Notes under the pieces: generated by a model
Seen by the model: only the letters and a program-made list of their open reading frames with translations
The model's database searches: none
Told to the model about the DNA's origin: nothing
NCBI GenBank assembly: GCA_964586155.1
Contig: CAZPHC010000004.1
Span: 180,745 to 244,744, forward strand
DNA length: 64,000 nt
DNA from: SXNM01 sp964586155
GTDB taxonomy: Bacteria; Myxococcota_A; UBA9042
Direction of reading: 5' to 3'
Shown: in pieces, positions 1-8,375 of the stretch
Layout of the letters: each line of letters opens with the position of its first letter
Numbering within the stretch: position 1 is the stretch's first letter
Made by a program: the position numbers and the translations under genes

Positions 1-1
1 C

Positions 2-634
2 ATCGAGAGCCGCGAAGCCAAGGCGCGCGCCGGTCGGGTCGCCGAAGGCAGCTACAACCAGCCGACGACGATGTACGGCTGCAACAAGCTCTACTGCGAG
101 CACCTGGGCCGCTACTTCAGCGAGCACTACGGTCAGCTCGACGCGCATTTCCGCAAGAGTGGCGTTGACTTCCGGGCGCTGCGCTTCCCGGGGCTGATGA
201 GCGCGCAGACCACGCCGTCCGGTGGCACCAGCGATTGGGGCCCCGAACTGCTGCACTCCGCCGCGAGCGGCAAGCGCTACGAATGCTTCGTCGGCCCCGA
301 CGCGCGCTTGCCGTTCATGGCGATGCCGGATGCCGTCCGCGCTATCGTCGAGCTCGCCCATGCCCCTGCTGCGCAGCTGCAGCAGCGGATCTTCAACATC
401 GGCGCGTTCAGCGCCTCGGCCGCCGAGATCGCTGAGCGGGCCGAGCGCGCGTTCCCGGGCGCCGACCTGGGCTGGGCCGAGCCCGGAGCGCGCGCCGCCA
501 TCGTCGACTCGTGGCCGGCCGACGTCGACGACTCTGCAGCGCGCAGCCAGTGGGGCTGGCAGCCGCACTACGACGCCGATCGCGCTTTCGACGACTACCT
601 GATCCCCGAGCTTCGCCGGCGGTACCAACGATGA
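2..634 (+). CDS. NAD-dependent L-threonine 3-dehydrogenase-like SDR protein, 5' truncated
   Basis: The open frame runs in from the left edge, so the N-terminal Rossmann glycine motif lies outside the window. The visible 210 residues begin just before the SDR catalytic YxxxK (YGCNK). They continue with a LRFPG segment, a TSDWGPE segment and a C-terminal DSWPADVDDSAARSQWGW block. That series matches the short-chain-dehydrogenase type of L-threonine 3-dehydrogenase, in which the equivalent block reads DSWP..IDDS.AR..WGW. This enzyme oxidises threonine to 2-amino-3-ketobutyrate in the cytosol. The stop overlaps the ATG of the next gene (ATGA), so the two are probably co-translated. Assignment to the extended SDR/epimerase fold is firm; the exact substrate is inferred from motif resemblance. 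Confidence 0.82.
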   Translation: MESREAKARAGRVAEGSYNQPTTMYGCNKLYCEHLGRYFSEHYGQLDAHFRKSGVDFRALRFPGLMSAQTTPSGGTSDWGPELLHSAASGKRYECFVGPDARLPFMAMPDAVRAIVELAHAPAAQLQQRIFNIGAFSASAAEIAERAERAFPGADLGWAEPGARAAIVDSWPADVDDSAARSQWGWQPHYDADRAFDDYLIPELRRRYQR

Positions 635-1341
635 CTCGAGTGCCGCTCGCCGCCGATCGTTGCTCCGTGCGGTGCCCCGCCGACCGCAGCCGCCCTTGGC
701 GTCGCGCCTGGTCGCCGCGCGGGTGGATCGCGCTCGGGCTGCCGCTGGCCGTGATCGCGGCGTGCGGCAGGGCACCCGAGGCCAGCGGCGCCGGCGCGGA
801 GCCGGCGTCGTCTGCCACGCCGGCGGTCGATCCGCCAGCGCCCGCCGGCGCCGCAGCCGCGCCAGCCGCAGCCGCGCCAGCTGCAGCCGTCCCAGCCGAC
901 GCGACGGTGCAGGGCGACAAGGCCGCGCCGCCGATCGCCGAACACGACCCGCAGCTCGTGCGGCGCGTCGTCGAGGCCTACGAGCGCGTCCGATCCGACC
1001 TCTACGAAGGAGACTTCCGCGCGGCGAAGCTCCACGCCATCGACGTCGGCAGCATCGCGTCCGAGCGCCGGGACGAGGTCTACGTCGAGCTGGCCGACGC
1101 GGCGCGGTCGGTGACGCAGCAGCGGTCGATCGACGGCTCGCGCACGGCCTTCCAGACGCTGAGCCGCACCCTCTGGGCCATCGTCGCTGACACGCCGGTC
1201 GTGGCCGGCGCGGCGCGCGGCTACGGCTGCACGGGCGTCGGTCACGAGCGCTGGCTGCAGATCGGCCCGTCATTGCCGGGCAACCCGTACCGCGGTCGCA
1301 CCGCCGACGCTTGCGCCGACGAGCTGCCGCTGCGCCGGTAG
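631..1341 (+). CDS. Lipoprotein with DUF3347-like C-terminal domain
   Basis: This 236-residue protein starts at an ATG overlapping the stop of the dehydrogenase gene. A basic n-region and hydrophobic stretch end in a lipobox (VIAAC, Cys45), so a lipoprotein is predicted. Residues about 48-95 form an Ala/Pro-rich linker built of PAAA-like repeats. The C-terminal half is helical and ends with a CTGVGHERWLQ segment followed by GNPYRGRTADAC. That ending resembles the C-P-M...WL......NPY-G..M--C tail of DUF3347 domains found on metal-efflux adaptors and related periplasmic proteins. The resemblance is to the pattern only, and the metal-binding role is inferred. Nothing nearby encodes an efflux pump, so the function is open. 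Confidence 0.6.
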   Translation: MTRVPLAADRCSVRCPADRSRPWRRAWSPRGWIALGLPLAVIAACGRAPEASGAGAEPASSATPAVDPPAPAGAAAAPAAAAPAAAVPADATVQGDKAAPPIAEHDPQLVRRVVEAYERVRSDLYEGDFRAAKLHAIDVGSIASERRDEVYVELADAARSVTQQRSIDGSRTAFQTLSRTLWAIVADTPVVAGAARGYGCTGVGHERWLQIGPSLPGNPYRGRTADACADELPLRR

Positions 1342-1347
1342 GGCCGT

Positions 1348-2433
1348 CTACGGCACCGTCGCCCACCAGCTGCGGTGGATCTTGCGGTCGCGGAACTCGG
1401 GCGGCACGGTCTGTTCGCTCGTCTCGCTCCAGAACATGCCGTCAAAGACCCGCGGGTCGAGCTCGAACTCGCGGAAGTTCGTCGAGAACAGCAACGAGGC
1501 GCCTGGCCGCATCACCGACCGCAGGCGGGCGATCAAGCCCGGATGGTCGCGCTGGATGTCGAACGTCGAGCGCGTGCGTTTGCTGTTGCTGAAGCTCGGC
1601 GGATCGCAGATGACCAGGTCCCAGCCATCGCCGCGCTCGATCGCCTGGTCGAGGAAGCTGCGCACGTCGACGGGCAGGACGTGGTGCCGGCGCGGATCGT
1701 CGACGCCGTTGGCCCGCAGGTTCTCGACCGCCCAATCGCAGTAGGTGCGCGACAGGTCGACGCTGGTCGTGCTGGCGGCGCCGCCGACTGCCGCGTGGAC
1801 GCTGAAGGCGGCCGTGTAGGCAAAGACGTTGAGCACGTGCTTGCCCTTGGCTTCGGCGCGGACGCGGGCTCGCGCGATCCGGTGGTCGAGGAACAGGCCC
1901 GTGTCGAGGTAGCGCTCGAGGTCGACGTGCAGCTTGACCGGGCCCTCGTGGACCAGCAGCGGTGCGTTCCGCTCCGGGCGCGGCTGGTATTGCTCGCTGC
2001 CTTTCTGGCGCGCCCGCTCCTTCCAATGCACCGCCGACTCGGGGATCTCCAGCGAGATCGCCAGTATTTCCACGGCCATCCGTAGCCGGGCTTCGCGTAG
2101 GACAGGCTGCTGCTCGAAGCCGCGGCTCCAGACCGAGACATGCAGGTGGTCCTGGTAGCGGTCGATCGTCAACGGCAGCTCGGGGATGTCGCGGTCGTAC
2201 AGGCGCCAGCAATCGGTCTCGGCCGCCGCGCGCTGGCGCGCGGTCTTGCGCCACGATTTCTCGCAGCGATCGCGCAGCCAGGCGCCGTGCAGCTCGCCCT
2301 GGGCCAGCGCCGCCGTCAGCTCGACGTCGGTCGGAGGCGGCGGGGCGAAGCTCGGCGTCGCGCTCGGCAGCGCGCGGTTCGTGGGCGGTCGCATCGGCGG
2401 CTCGCGCCGGGGGCGTCCATGTCCTTGGTTCAT
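1348..2433 (-). CDS. Class I SAM-dependent rRNA methyltransferase, RlmK-type
   Basis: This 361-residue protein resembles the C-terminal RlmK half of RlmKL, which makes 7-methylguanosine in 23S rRNA, and the RlmI family. An N-terminal region of about 160 residues is followed by TGLFLDHR. Next come the SAM-binding motif I LNVFAYTAAFSVHAA, the acidic-loop segment VDLSRTYCDWA, and the catalytic-loop motif CDPPSFSNSK with a downstream aromatic/hydrophobic block. There is no THUMP or RlmL half, so it is a stand-alone K-type enzyme. The start is fixed by a four-base ATGA overlap with the glycosyltransferase stop immediately upstream on the same strand. An in-frame extension further upstream would only cover the neighbouring gene. 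The exact target base is not determinable here. Confidence 0.85.
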   Translation of the reverse strand: MNQGHGRPRREPPMRPPTNRALPSATPSFAPPPPTDVELTAALAQGELHGAWLRDRCEKSWRKTARQRAAAETDCWRLYDRDIPELPLTIDRYQDHLHVSVWSRGFEQQPVLREARLRMAVEILAISLEIPESAVHWKERARQKGSEQYQPRPERNAPLLVHEGPVKLHVDLERYLDTGLFLDHRIARARVRAEAKGKHVLNVFAYTAAFSVHAAVGGAASTTSVDLSRTYCDWAVENLRANGVDDPRRHHVLPVDVRSFLDQAIERGDGWDLVICDPPSFSNSKRTRSTFDIQRDHPGLIARLRSVMRPGASLLFSTNFREFELDPRVFDGMFWSETSEQTVPPEFRDRKIHRSWWATVP

Positions 2434-3164
2434 GCGCCGATCCCCAAGCGCAGCTCCAGGCCGAGCTTGATCAGCTCGCGGGCGACCCGGCTGATGGTCT
2501 TGAGGTTCTTGACCTTGGACTGGCCGGACATCCGCGGCCGCACCGCGATCGTCGTCTCGGCCGCGGCCACGCCGTCCCGGAGCAGGCGGATCGGCAGCTC
2601 GAAGTTGAAGAAGAAGCTCTCGCTCTTGCTTGCAACCGTCGAGAACAAAGCGGTTTGAAACAGATAGACGCCATCGAATCGCCGGCGCACGCCGGTGCTG
2701 GCCCACATCACCGCCTTGAGGCCTTCGCTGAGGATCTTGCGGTCCAACCCGTCGGCCTGCTCGAAGCGGTCGGGGAAGTGGCACGTCACCAAGCCCACCG
2801 CCGGATCCCGCGCCGCCGCCCGCAGCAGATGGCTCAGCTCAGACGGCGCGATCTGGCCATCCGCCGGGATCATCGTCACCCACTGCCGCGTCGCCGCGGC
2901 GAACCCGGTCTTGAGCGCGCCGCCGATGCCGCGATTGCGTGGGTAGGAGAGCACGCGCACGCGCTCCTCGTCGCCGGTGAAGCCCTCGGCCATCGCCGCC
3001 CTGGCCGCGTCGGCGGTGCCGTCGGACGATCCGTCGTCGACGACCAGCAGCTCCCAATCCTCGACGTGACCGCGCAGCCACGCCGCGGCTTCGTGCATCG
3101 TGGCGCCGACGTTCTCGGCTTCGTTGTAGGCGAACACGACGAGGGTGAGCGAGGGCCACATCAT
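2430..3164 (-). CDS. Family 2 glycosyltransferase, dolichyl-phosphate-mannose-synthase-like
   Basis: This 244-residue protein opens with a GT-A nucleotide-binding strand (LVVFAYNEAENV). It then has VVDDGSSDGT, NRGIGGALKTGF and a metal-binding region PADGQ, where many relatives have DADGQ. These are the hallmarks of GT2 enzymes that move sugar from nucleotide-sugar to a polyprenyl phosphate. The C-terminus lacks membrane helices, so it would act at the inner face of the membrane as a peripheral enzyme. It sits between a small membrane protein (18 bases upstream) and the rRNA methyltransferase (ATGA overlap) in one leftward operon. The replaced first acidic residue of the DxD-like motif is unusual but not unique. 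The sugar and acceptor are unknown. Confidence 0.85.
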   Translation of the reverse strand: MMWPSLTLVVFAYNEAENVGATMHEAAAWLRGHVEDWELLVVDDGSSDGTADAARAAMAEGFTGDEERVRVLSYPRNRGIGGALKTGFAAATRQWVTMIPADGQIAPSELSHLLRAAARDPAVGLVTCHFPDRFEQADGLDRKILSEGLKAVMWASTGVRRRFDGVYLFQTALFSTVASKSESFFFNFELPIRLLRDGVAAAETTIAVRPRMSGQSKVKNLKTISRVARELIKLGLELRLGIGA

Positions 3165-3182
3165 CGCAGCAGCATGCGACGG

Positions 3183-3626
3183 CTATCGGTCATCAGCAAG
3201 CGGCAGCCGCCGCAGTGGGGGCGCTCCGCGGCTGACGCGCAGCCGGTCGAGCATCGCCATCAGCGCCTCGCGACGGGCGATGGCGTGGCGCAGGCGGCGC
3301 TTGCCCGGGATGTCCATCAGCAACAGGCCGGCGAAGATCGTCAGCAGGCCCTGGCCCGGCAGCACCAGCATCGCGATCCCAGCCACCACAAGCAACACGC
3401 CGATGGCGTTGCGCAGCACGCGGATGAGCAGGTGCATCAGCGGGTGCGCGTCGGGCGGCAGGTGCGAAGGATCGTCGTCACGGATGAGCCAATCGCTCGG
3501 CATCTTGACGATGAGGACGGGCAGGGCGACCAGGCTCGCCACGAGCATCAACGCCGACGCCAGCGCGAGCGCACCGAGCACCTCGGGCTGCAACAGCCAC
3601 GCGATCACGGCGTCGACGCTCGCCAC
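3183..3626 (-). CDS. Small membrane protein, PGPGW-family-like
   Basis: This 147-residue protein has a hydrophobic N-terminal segment (about residues 12-40). A central pair of hydrophobic stretches is centred on VLLVVAGIAMLVLPGQG and LLTIFAGLLLM, followed by a basic tail rich in Arg. The LPGQGLLTI-GL core resembles the PGPGW putative transmembrane family, here with PGQG in place of PGPG. Function in that family is unknown. The start codon is GTG, directly abutting the TAG stop of the upstream IgGFc-type lipoprotein gene with zero spacing, so translation is probably coupled. Confidence 0.6.
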   Translation of the reverse strand: MASVDAVIAWLLQPEVLGALALASALMLVASLVALPVLIVKMPSDWLIRDDDPSHLPPDAHPLMHLLIRVLRNAIGVLLVVAGIAMLVLPGQGLLTIFAGLLLMDIPGKRRLRHAIARREALMAMLDRLRVSRGAPPLRRLPLADDR

Positions 3627-5678
3627 CTACTGCAGGTTCATGCCGCCGGGGTAGCCGTAGGCGGTCGCCGGGCCGTAGCCATACAGCGTCAGGCCGAACG
3701 CGGTCTCGGTGCTCTCGAAGCGGTGCACGCCCGGCTTGACCGCGACGTAGGCCAGCTCCCACTCGCCGCCGCCCAGGGGCGAGAAGTCGGTGTCCGGGAT
3801 CTTGGTGCCGTCGACCGAGACCGCGACGCCCTTGGGTCGCACGACCGAGGCCCAGTTCTGCGTGTAGCCGATCGGCGTGAGGATGAAGTAGTCCTTGCGC
3901 ATCTGGTTGATCGGCGAGTGCACGATCATCGTCGGATCGCCGATGAAGTCGGACGTCTGTCCCTGGCTGACGATGAACTGGGCGATCTGGATCGGACCAG
4001 TTCCTTCGATGACGAAGGATTGGTCGGCCTCGACCTGGACCCATTGGCCCGGGCTGCCGAGGGTCTTGCCGTCCAGGCCGGGGATCGACGGCGTCGTCTT
4101 GAGCACGGTGCCGGGCAGCGACGCCATCACCAGCCAGAGGTCGGGCTCGTTGCCGCGCGGTTTGGTCTTGGGCGCGATGTAGGTCGTGCCCCAGGCGTTG
4201 ACCGGCAGCAGCTGCTCCTCGACGTGCTCCGCGCAGCAGCTCTCTTCGCCGCCGTTCTTCCAGCCGAGCACGGCCTCCTCGTGGCCGCCGAACACGGCCA
4301 CGGCCTTGGTCGCCACGATGTGGCTGCCCGTCAGATCGCCGATCTTGGTCAGCGAGCTCGTCGCTTCGAGGTTGAGCACATCGTATTGTTGCAGCTTGAA
4401 GCTCGCGGTCTGGCCGTTGGCGATGGGCAGCTTGGTGATCGGGTTCTGCTTGACGTAGCCCGTGCCCGACATCGTCACAGTGACGGTCGTCTCGCCCGGC
4501 ATCGCGGCGACGACGGTGAAGTAGCCGTTCTGGCTCGGCATCGCTGGCATGCCGGGGATCGCGAAGTCCGGGCGGCTGCCCAGCGAGACGGCGAAGTACT
4601 CCTTGCCGAGCGCGTTCTGCGGCAACAGCAACGAGCCGTCGTTGCTGAAGGCCTTGTCTGCGTTGAACGGGTTGAATTGGTAGGCCACGACCGGCTGCGT
4701 CGACTTGAAGTAGATGCCCTTCTGCGAGATCGAGTTTCCGTCGACGTTCATCACCGGCATCTTGATCTCGACCGACTTGCCGGCCGGCACGACGTTGTTC
4801 GGCACGACGATCTGCCACGGGGGCTGGACGAAGAAGGTCAGCTCCGCATCGTAGATGCCCGGGTTGCTGACGACGACGGAGTGCGGCACGTGCATCGGGT
4901 TGTTGCTCAGGCCGAGCAGTCCGTCGTCGGCGTTGTCGAGGTCGACGGTCCAGTAGTCGCAGCCGACGTTGCTCGCGACCTTGCTGTTGGCTTCGCACAG
5001 GCTGACGCAGGTGCCGCCCAGGCAGTAGGCGCCGCTCTTGCAGTCCTGCGCCTCCTCCCAGCCCGAGCCGTCGGCCTTGCAGACGCGGACCGTGCTCTGG
5101 CTGGCGCATTCCTTGGTGCCCGGCACGCAGTCGACGACCTTGCACACGCCCTCGGCGACGCAGAGTTCGCCCTCGGCGCAGTCGACCGGCTTGTAGCCCT
5201 TGCCGTCGTCGGTGCAGACGTTGAGCGAGGTGTAGCCGTAGCAGCCCTCGATGGCGCCGGGCTTGCAGTCGGCGATGACCGCGCAGGCGCCGTCCTTGCA
5301 GACCTTGCCGCCCTGGCACTTCTCGAGCAGGTCCCATTTGCCTGCGACGCACCACTTCACCGCGCTGGCGCCGAGGCAGCCCTTCTCGCCGTCGACGCAG
5401 ACGGCGCCGTCGGGGAGCTCGACCGTGTCCTGGTCGGCGTCGGCCTCTGCGTCGCTGGCCGCGCCGTCGCTGCTGGTGGCGCCATCGCCGGAGACGAAGC
5501 CATCGCCGAAGTTCTGCAACCCGTCAGCGCCGGCGCCGGCGCTGCCCGTGGGCGTCTGGCTGCAACCCGCGGCCGCCACGAGGGCCACGAGCAGGGCCGC
5601 AACCAGGGCGGCAGCGTGCGTCGGCCGTGCGGCCGTGCCGTCCCGGTGGGCGTTGGAGCCGTGGAGCGTCTCGATCAT
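3627..5678 (-). CDS. Cys-rich lipoprotein with IgGFc-binding-type domain
   Basis: With the start at position 5678 (Shine-Dalgarno AGG 8 bases upstream) the product has 683 residues. It carries a lipoprotein signal ending in VAAAGC (Cys39), then an Asp/Ala-rich linker. Residues about 80-230 hold repeated short Cys modules of the form C-x-G...C.....C that resemble EGF/TIL-like repeats of myxobacterial surface proteins. From about residue 235 the protein matches the IgGFc-binding N-terminal domain: PVVAYQFNPFN, VAVFGGHE, EQLLPVNAWGTTYIAP and a terminal YGYGPATAYGYPGGMNL. Such proteins are expanded in Myxococcota and presumed to be surface adhesins. Binding to IgG is only a family name. A longer start at 5735 is possible but would put 19 polar residues before the signal. 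Confidence 0.8.
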   Translation of the reverse strand: MIETLHGSNAHRDGTAARPTHAAALVAALLVALVAAAGCSQTPTGSAGAGADGLQNFGDGFVSGDGATSSDGAASDAEADADQDTVELPDGAVCVDGEKGCLGASAVKWCVAGKWDLLEKCQGGKVCKDGACAVIADCKPGAIEGCYGYTSLNVCTDDGKGYKPVDCAEGELCVAEGVCKVVDCVPGTKECASQSTVRVCKADGSGWEEAQDCKSGAYCLGGTCVSLCEANSKVASNVGCDYWTVDLDNADDGLLGLSNNPMHVPHSVVVSNPGIYDAELTFFVQPPWQIVVPNNVVPAGKSVEIKMPVMNVDGNSISQKGIYFKSTQPVVAYQFNPFNADKAFSNDGSLLLPQNALGKEYFAVSLGSRPDFAIPGMPAMPSQNGYFTVVAAMPGETTVTVTMSGTGYVKQNPITKLPIANGQTASFKLQQYDVLNLEATSSLTKIGDLTGSHIVATKAVAVFGGHEEAVLGWKNGGEESCCAEHVEEQLLPVNAWGTTYIAPKTKPRGNEPDLWLVMASLPGTVLKTTPSIPGLDGKTLGSPGQWVQVEADQSFVIEGTGPIQIAQFIVSQGQTSDFIGDPTMIVHSPINQMRKDYFILTPIGYTQNWASVVRPKGVAVSVDGTKIPDTDFSPLGGGEWELAYVAVKPGVHRFESTETAFGLTLYGYGPATAYGYPGGMNLQ

Positions 5679-5883
5679 GGCAAGCCTCGTTGACCAGGGC
5701 GCGGCGGTGCGCGTGGCGGGCCGGGAGGGTGCCACAATCGTCGGCGCGTCAAAAGCTGCAATCGCCGCCCGGCCGTTGCCGAGCCGCCGGTCGCTGGTCC
5801 ACGCCGGCTTCGCCCTGGCGTCATGCAGCGCACTCCACTACGCTGGCGGCGAGCGCGTCGGCGCGCGCCTCGGGGGAGCACTC

Positions 5884-6453
5884 ATGGCCGCTGTCCGCAT
5901 CCGCCGCATGTGCGGCCTGAGCGCCTTGGCTGCGCTGGTCGTCGCCGCCCCCGTCGTCGCCGCCCCCGTCGTCGCCGCCGCCTCGCCCTCCGCGCGGTGC
6001 GCAGCCGTCGTCTGGTCGCCGGCGCAGACGCGGCAGGTGAGCCATGCCGTCGTGGACGTGGTGATCGAGGACCCCGCGGTGACGCAGCGCGTGCTGGCCA
6101 GGACCGGCAGCCCTGCGTTCGTGCGCCAATCGTGGCGGCTGCGCGTGCGCTCGGTGGCGTGGCGGGCGCAGGCGCCGGTGCGCGATCCTGGGGCCAAGGC
6201 CGCGATCGCCGCGCTGGCAGCCGACGCGTCGCTGCTCGTCGACGAGGCCGACTGGCGCGGTGCGCTGGCCCATCACCGCCGCTGCCAGACCGGACGCTGC
6301 CCCGAGCGCTGTGCTCCAGCGATGCTGACCTCGCTTTCGCGCGAGCCCGTCGCGGGCGCCGTCGTCCGGGCCTACCTGCGCTGGACCCGCGACGGCTGGG
6401 CCCTGAGCGCAGACCGCGCGTTCGACGCCGTGGACGGTGGAGGCCCGCGATGA
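5884..6453 (+). CDS. Secreted protein of unknown function
   Basis: This 189-residue protein has a strong ribosome binding site (GGGGAG) 6 bases before the ATG. The signal peptide hydrophobic core is built of VVAAP units, so it is probably exported. The mature part contains a region of beta-strand-like alternation (VVDVVIEDPAV, VRQSWRLRVRSVAW) and a cluster of four Cys (RCQTGRCPERCAP near residues 145-155). I recognise no family. It opens a rightward chain of five overlapping genes, and its stop overlaps the ATG of the lysozyme gene (ATGA), which argues for joint expression with that enzyme. Confidence 0.65.
   Translation: MAAVRIRRMCGLSALAALVVAAPVVAAPVVAAASPSARCAAVVWSPAQTRQVSHAVVDVVIEDPAVTQRVLARTGSPAFVRQSWRLRVRSVAWRAQAPVRDPGAKAAIAALAADASLLVDEADWRGALAHHRRCQTGRCPERCAPAMLTSLSREPVAGAVVRAYLRWTRDGWALSADRAFDAVDGGGPR
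5941..5985 (+). repeat. 15-bp tandem repeat in a signal peptide
   Basis: The unit GTCGTCGCCGCCCCC occurs twice exactly and a third time with two changes. It encodes VVAAP-VVAAP-VVAAA in the signal-peptide core of the secreted protein. The unit length is a multiple of three, so copy-number change would preserve the frame and only lengthen the hydrophobic core. Confidence 0.7.
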
Positions 6454-8375
6454 GTCGCCGCACCTGGGGGCGGGTCGCCGGCGGGCTGCCGCTCGTCCTG
6501 ATGGCGCTCGTCGCCGCCGCGCCGCGTGTCGGCCTGGCGAAGACCGTCGTCTGCCCGGGCCCGACCATCCTCGATGGCATCGACGTCAGCTACTGGCAGC
6601 TCGACGTCGACTGGACCAAGGTCAAGGCCGCCGGCAAGAAGTACGCGATCATGCGCGCCGCGCACGCGCTCAAGGCCGACACCAAGTTCGCGTACAACTG
6701 GAAGACCTGCCACGCCGTCGGCCTGCATTGCGGCGTCTACCAATACTTCGAGCCCGACATCGATCCGATCGCCCAGGCGGACCTGATGATCTCGATGATG
6801 GGCAAGCTCGCGCCCGGCGATCTGCCGCCGGTGATCGACGTGGAGTCGAAGGGCTCCGCGACGCCGACGCAATTCGCCGCCGCCATCGGCAAGTGGATGG
6901 ACCGCGTCGAGAAAGCGACCGGACGCAAGCCGATGATCTACACCGGGGCGTACTTCTGGGAGGACTACGTCAAGGCGTCGACCTGGGTGGACCACCCGCT
7001 GTGGCACGCCCAATATTGCACGAGCTGTTGCCCGAATATTCCGAATCCATGGAAGAAGTGGGCGTTCTGGCAGCATAGCTCGACCGGCAAGGTCTCGGGC
7101 ATCAACGGCAACGTCGACCTGAACCGCTTCAACGGCGATGCCGCTGCGCTCGCCGCGCTGGCCAGCGTCAAGACCTGTACCCCCGGCTGCAAGGGCAACC
7201 TCATCGTCGACGCCAACTGCGGCGAGGGCGACTGCGGCGCGTACGGGGCGTATTGCTCGATGGTCTCGACGCCGGCGCCCAAATGCGTCTCGGCGTTCTG
7301 CGCCGCCAGCGCGACCAGCAAGCCCAAGGCCGGCGATGTCTGCCTGCCCGACGGCAAGCGCTACACCTGCGACGCGGTCGGCGACATCAAGCTCAAGGCC
7401 TGCCCGGCGGACACCTCCTGCACCATGGTCGGCGGCGCCGCGGTCTGCGCGCCGACGAGCTGCAAGCCGACGTGTTCGGGCAATTCGCTGATCGCCACCG
7501 ACTGCAGCGCCAAGGATTGCGCCACGCTGGCAGGCTTCGACGCCGGCACCTGTGTCGACGACGCGCTCGGCCCACGCTGCGTGAGCAAACACTGTCCGGC
7601 GACCGGCGTGGCCGCGACCTGCCTGCCCGATCCCAAGCACCTGCTGATGGGTCTGTGCCAGGACGGCAAGGTGACGAGCTCGTCCTGTCTCGGCGAAGGT
7701 CAGGTCTGCGCGATGACACCGGCTGGCCCGGCGTCGCCACCGGTCGCTGCCTGCGCCAGCGTCGCCTGCGCCTCCGATCCGACCAAGCCGCTCGTGGCGA
7801 GCAGCAGCTGCGTCGACGCTGCGACGCTGCAGGTCTGCGACGACTACGGCCAGCTCACGCTCGAAGCCTGCCCCGGTGGATCGCCATGCCAGCTCGTTGC
7901 GGGCGCGGCACAATGCGGCGGGGCTGTGGTCGAGCCCGACGCGGGGGGCGGCGCAGACGGAGCCGGCGGTAGCGACGCCGGCGAGGTGCCGGACACCACG
8001 GCGAGCGCAGACGCCGAGGGCGACATCGCGCAGCACGACGCCGCATCGGCCGCGGACGTCATCATCGCCCCAGGGGCCGATGGCGGCCCCGCCCAGGACA
8101 GCGCAGCCCCGGACAGCGCGGCCCAGGACAGCGCGGCGGCGACGGCGGACGGCAATGCCGCACCAGACGACGCCCGGTCCGAGGGTGGCGGTGACGGCGT
8201 GCAGGGCGGCGGCGACGTCGGTTCCGGCGCGGTCGGAGGCCTGGCGTCGAACGCGTCGACGAGCGGCTGCAGCGTCGGTGCTCGCGCGGCGCCTGGCGAC
8301 CCTGCGCCGTGGTGGACGCTGGTCGGGCTGCTCACGTTCGCGCTGATCGGCCGCAGAAGGCGCGATGCGGCCTGA
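6450..8375 (+). CDS. GH25 lysozyme with Cys-rich repeats and MYXO-CTERM-like tail
   Basis: This 641-residue exported muramidase starts at an ATG overlapping the preceding stop. A signal peptide ends near Ala30. The GH25 domain covers about residues 38-235. Its catalytic-type residues Asp45 (GIDVSYWQ), Asp130 and Glu132 (VIDVES) match the D...DxE pattern of the family, which cleaves the MurNAc-GlcNAc bond. Residues about 240-490 form Cys-rich modules. A long Asp/Ala/Gly-rich linker with repeated DSAA follows. The C-terminus (SGCS, hydrophobic WWTLVGLLTFALI, then RRRR) is a typical MYXO-CTERM surface-sorting signal. It could serve prey lysis or cell-wall remodelling. Its location inside an operon with a channel and NTPase is unusual. 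Confidence 0.9.
   Translation: MSRRTWGRVAGGLPLVLMALVAAAPRVGLAKTVVCPGPTILDGIDVSYWQLDVDWTKVKAAGKKYAIMRAAHALKADTKFAYNWKTCHAVGLHCGVYQYFEPDIDPIAQADLMISMMGKLAPGDLPPVIDVESKGSATPTQFAAAIGKWMDRVEKATGRKPMIYTGAYFWEDYVKASTWVDHPLWHAQYCTSCCPNIPNPWKKWAFWQHSSTGKVSGINGNVDLNRFNGDAAALAALASVKTCTPGCKGNLIVDANCGEGDCGAYGAYCSMVSTPAPKCVSAFCAASATSKPKAGDVCLPDGKRYTCDAVGDIKLKACPADTSCTMVGGAAVCAPTSCKPTCSGNSLIATDCSAKDCATLAGFDAGTCVDDALGPRCVSKHCPATGVAATCLPDPKHLLMGLCQDGKVTSSSCLGEGQVCAMTPAGPASPPVAACASVACASDPTKPLVASSSCVDAATLQVCDDYGQLTLEACPGGSPCQLVAGAAQCGGAVVEPDAGGGADGAGGSDAGEVPDTTASADAEGDIAQHDAASAADVIIAPGADGGPAQDSAAPDSAAQDSAAATADGNAAPDDARSEGGGDGVQGGGDVGSGAVGGLASNASTSGCSVGARAAPGDPAPWWTLVGLLTFALIGRRRRDAA

Noticed and set aside
1962..5693. 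Open frame of 1243 codons on the plus strand
   Set aside because: It lies antisense to four recognisable genes, has a composition of Arg/Ala/His-rich shadow translation and shows no domain. High GC removes stop codons from antisense frames.
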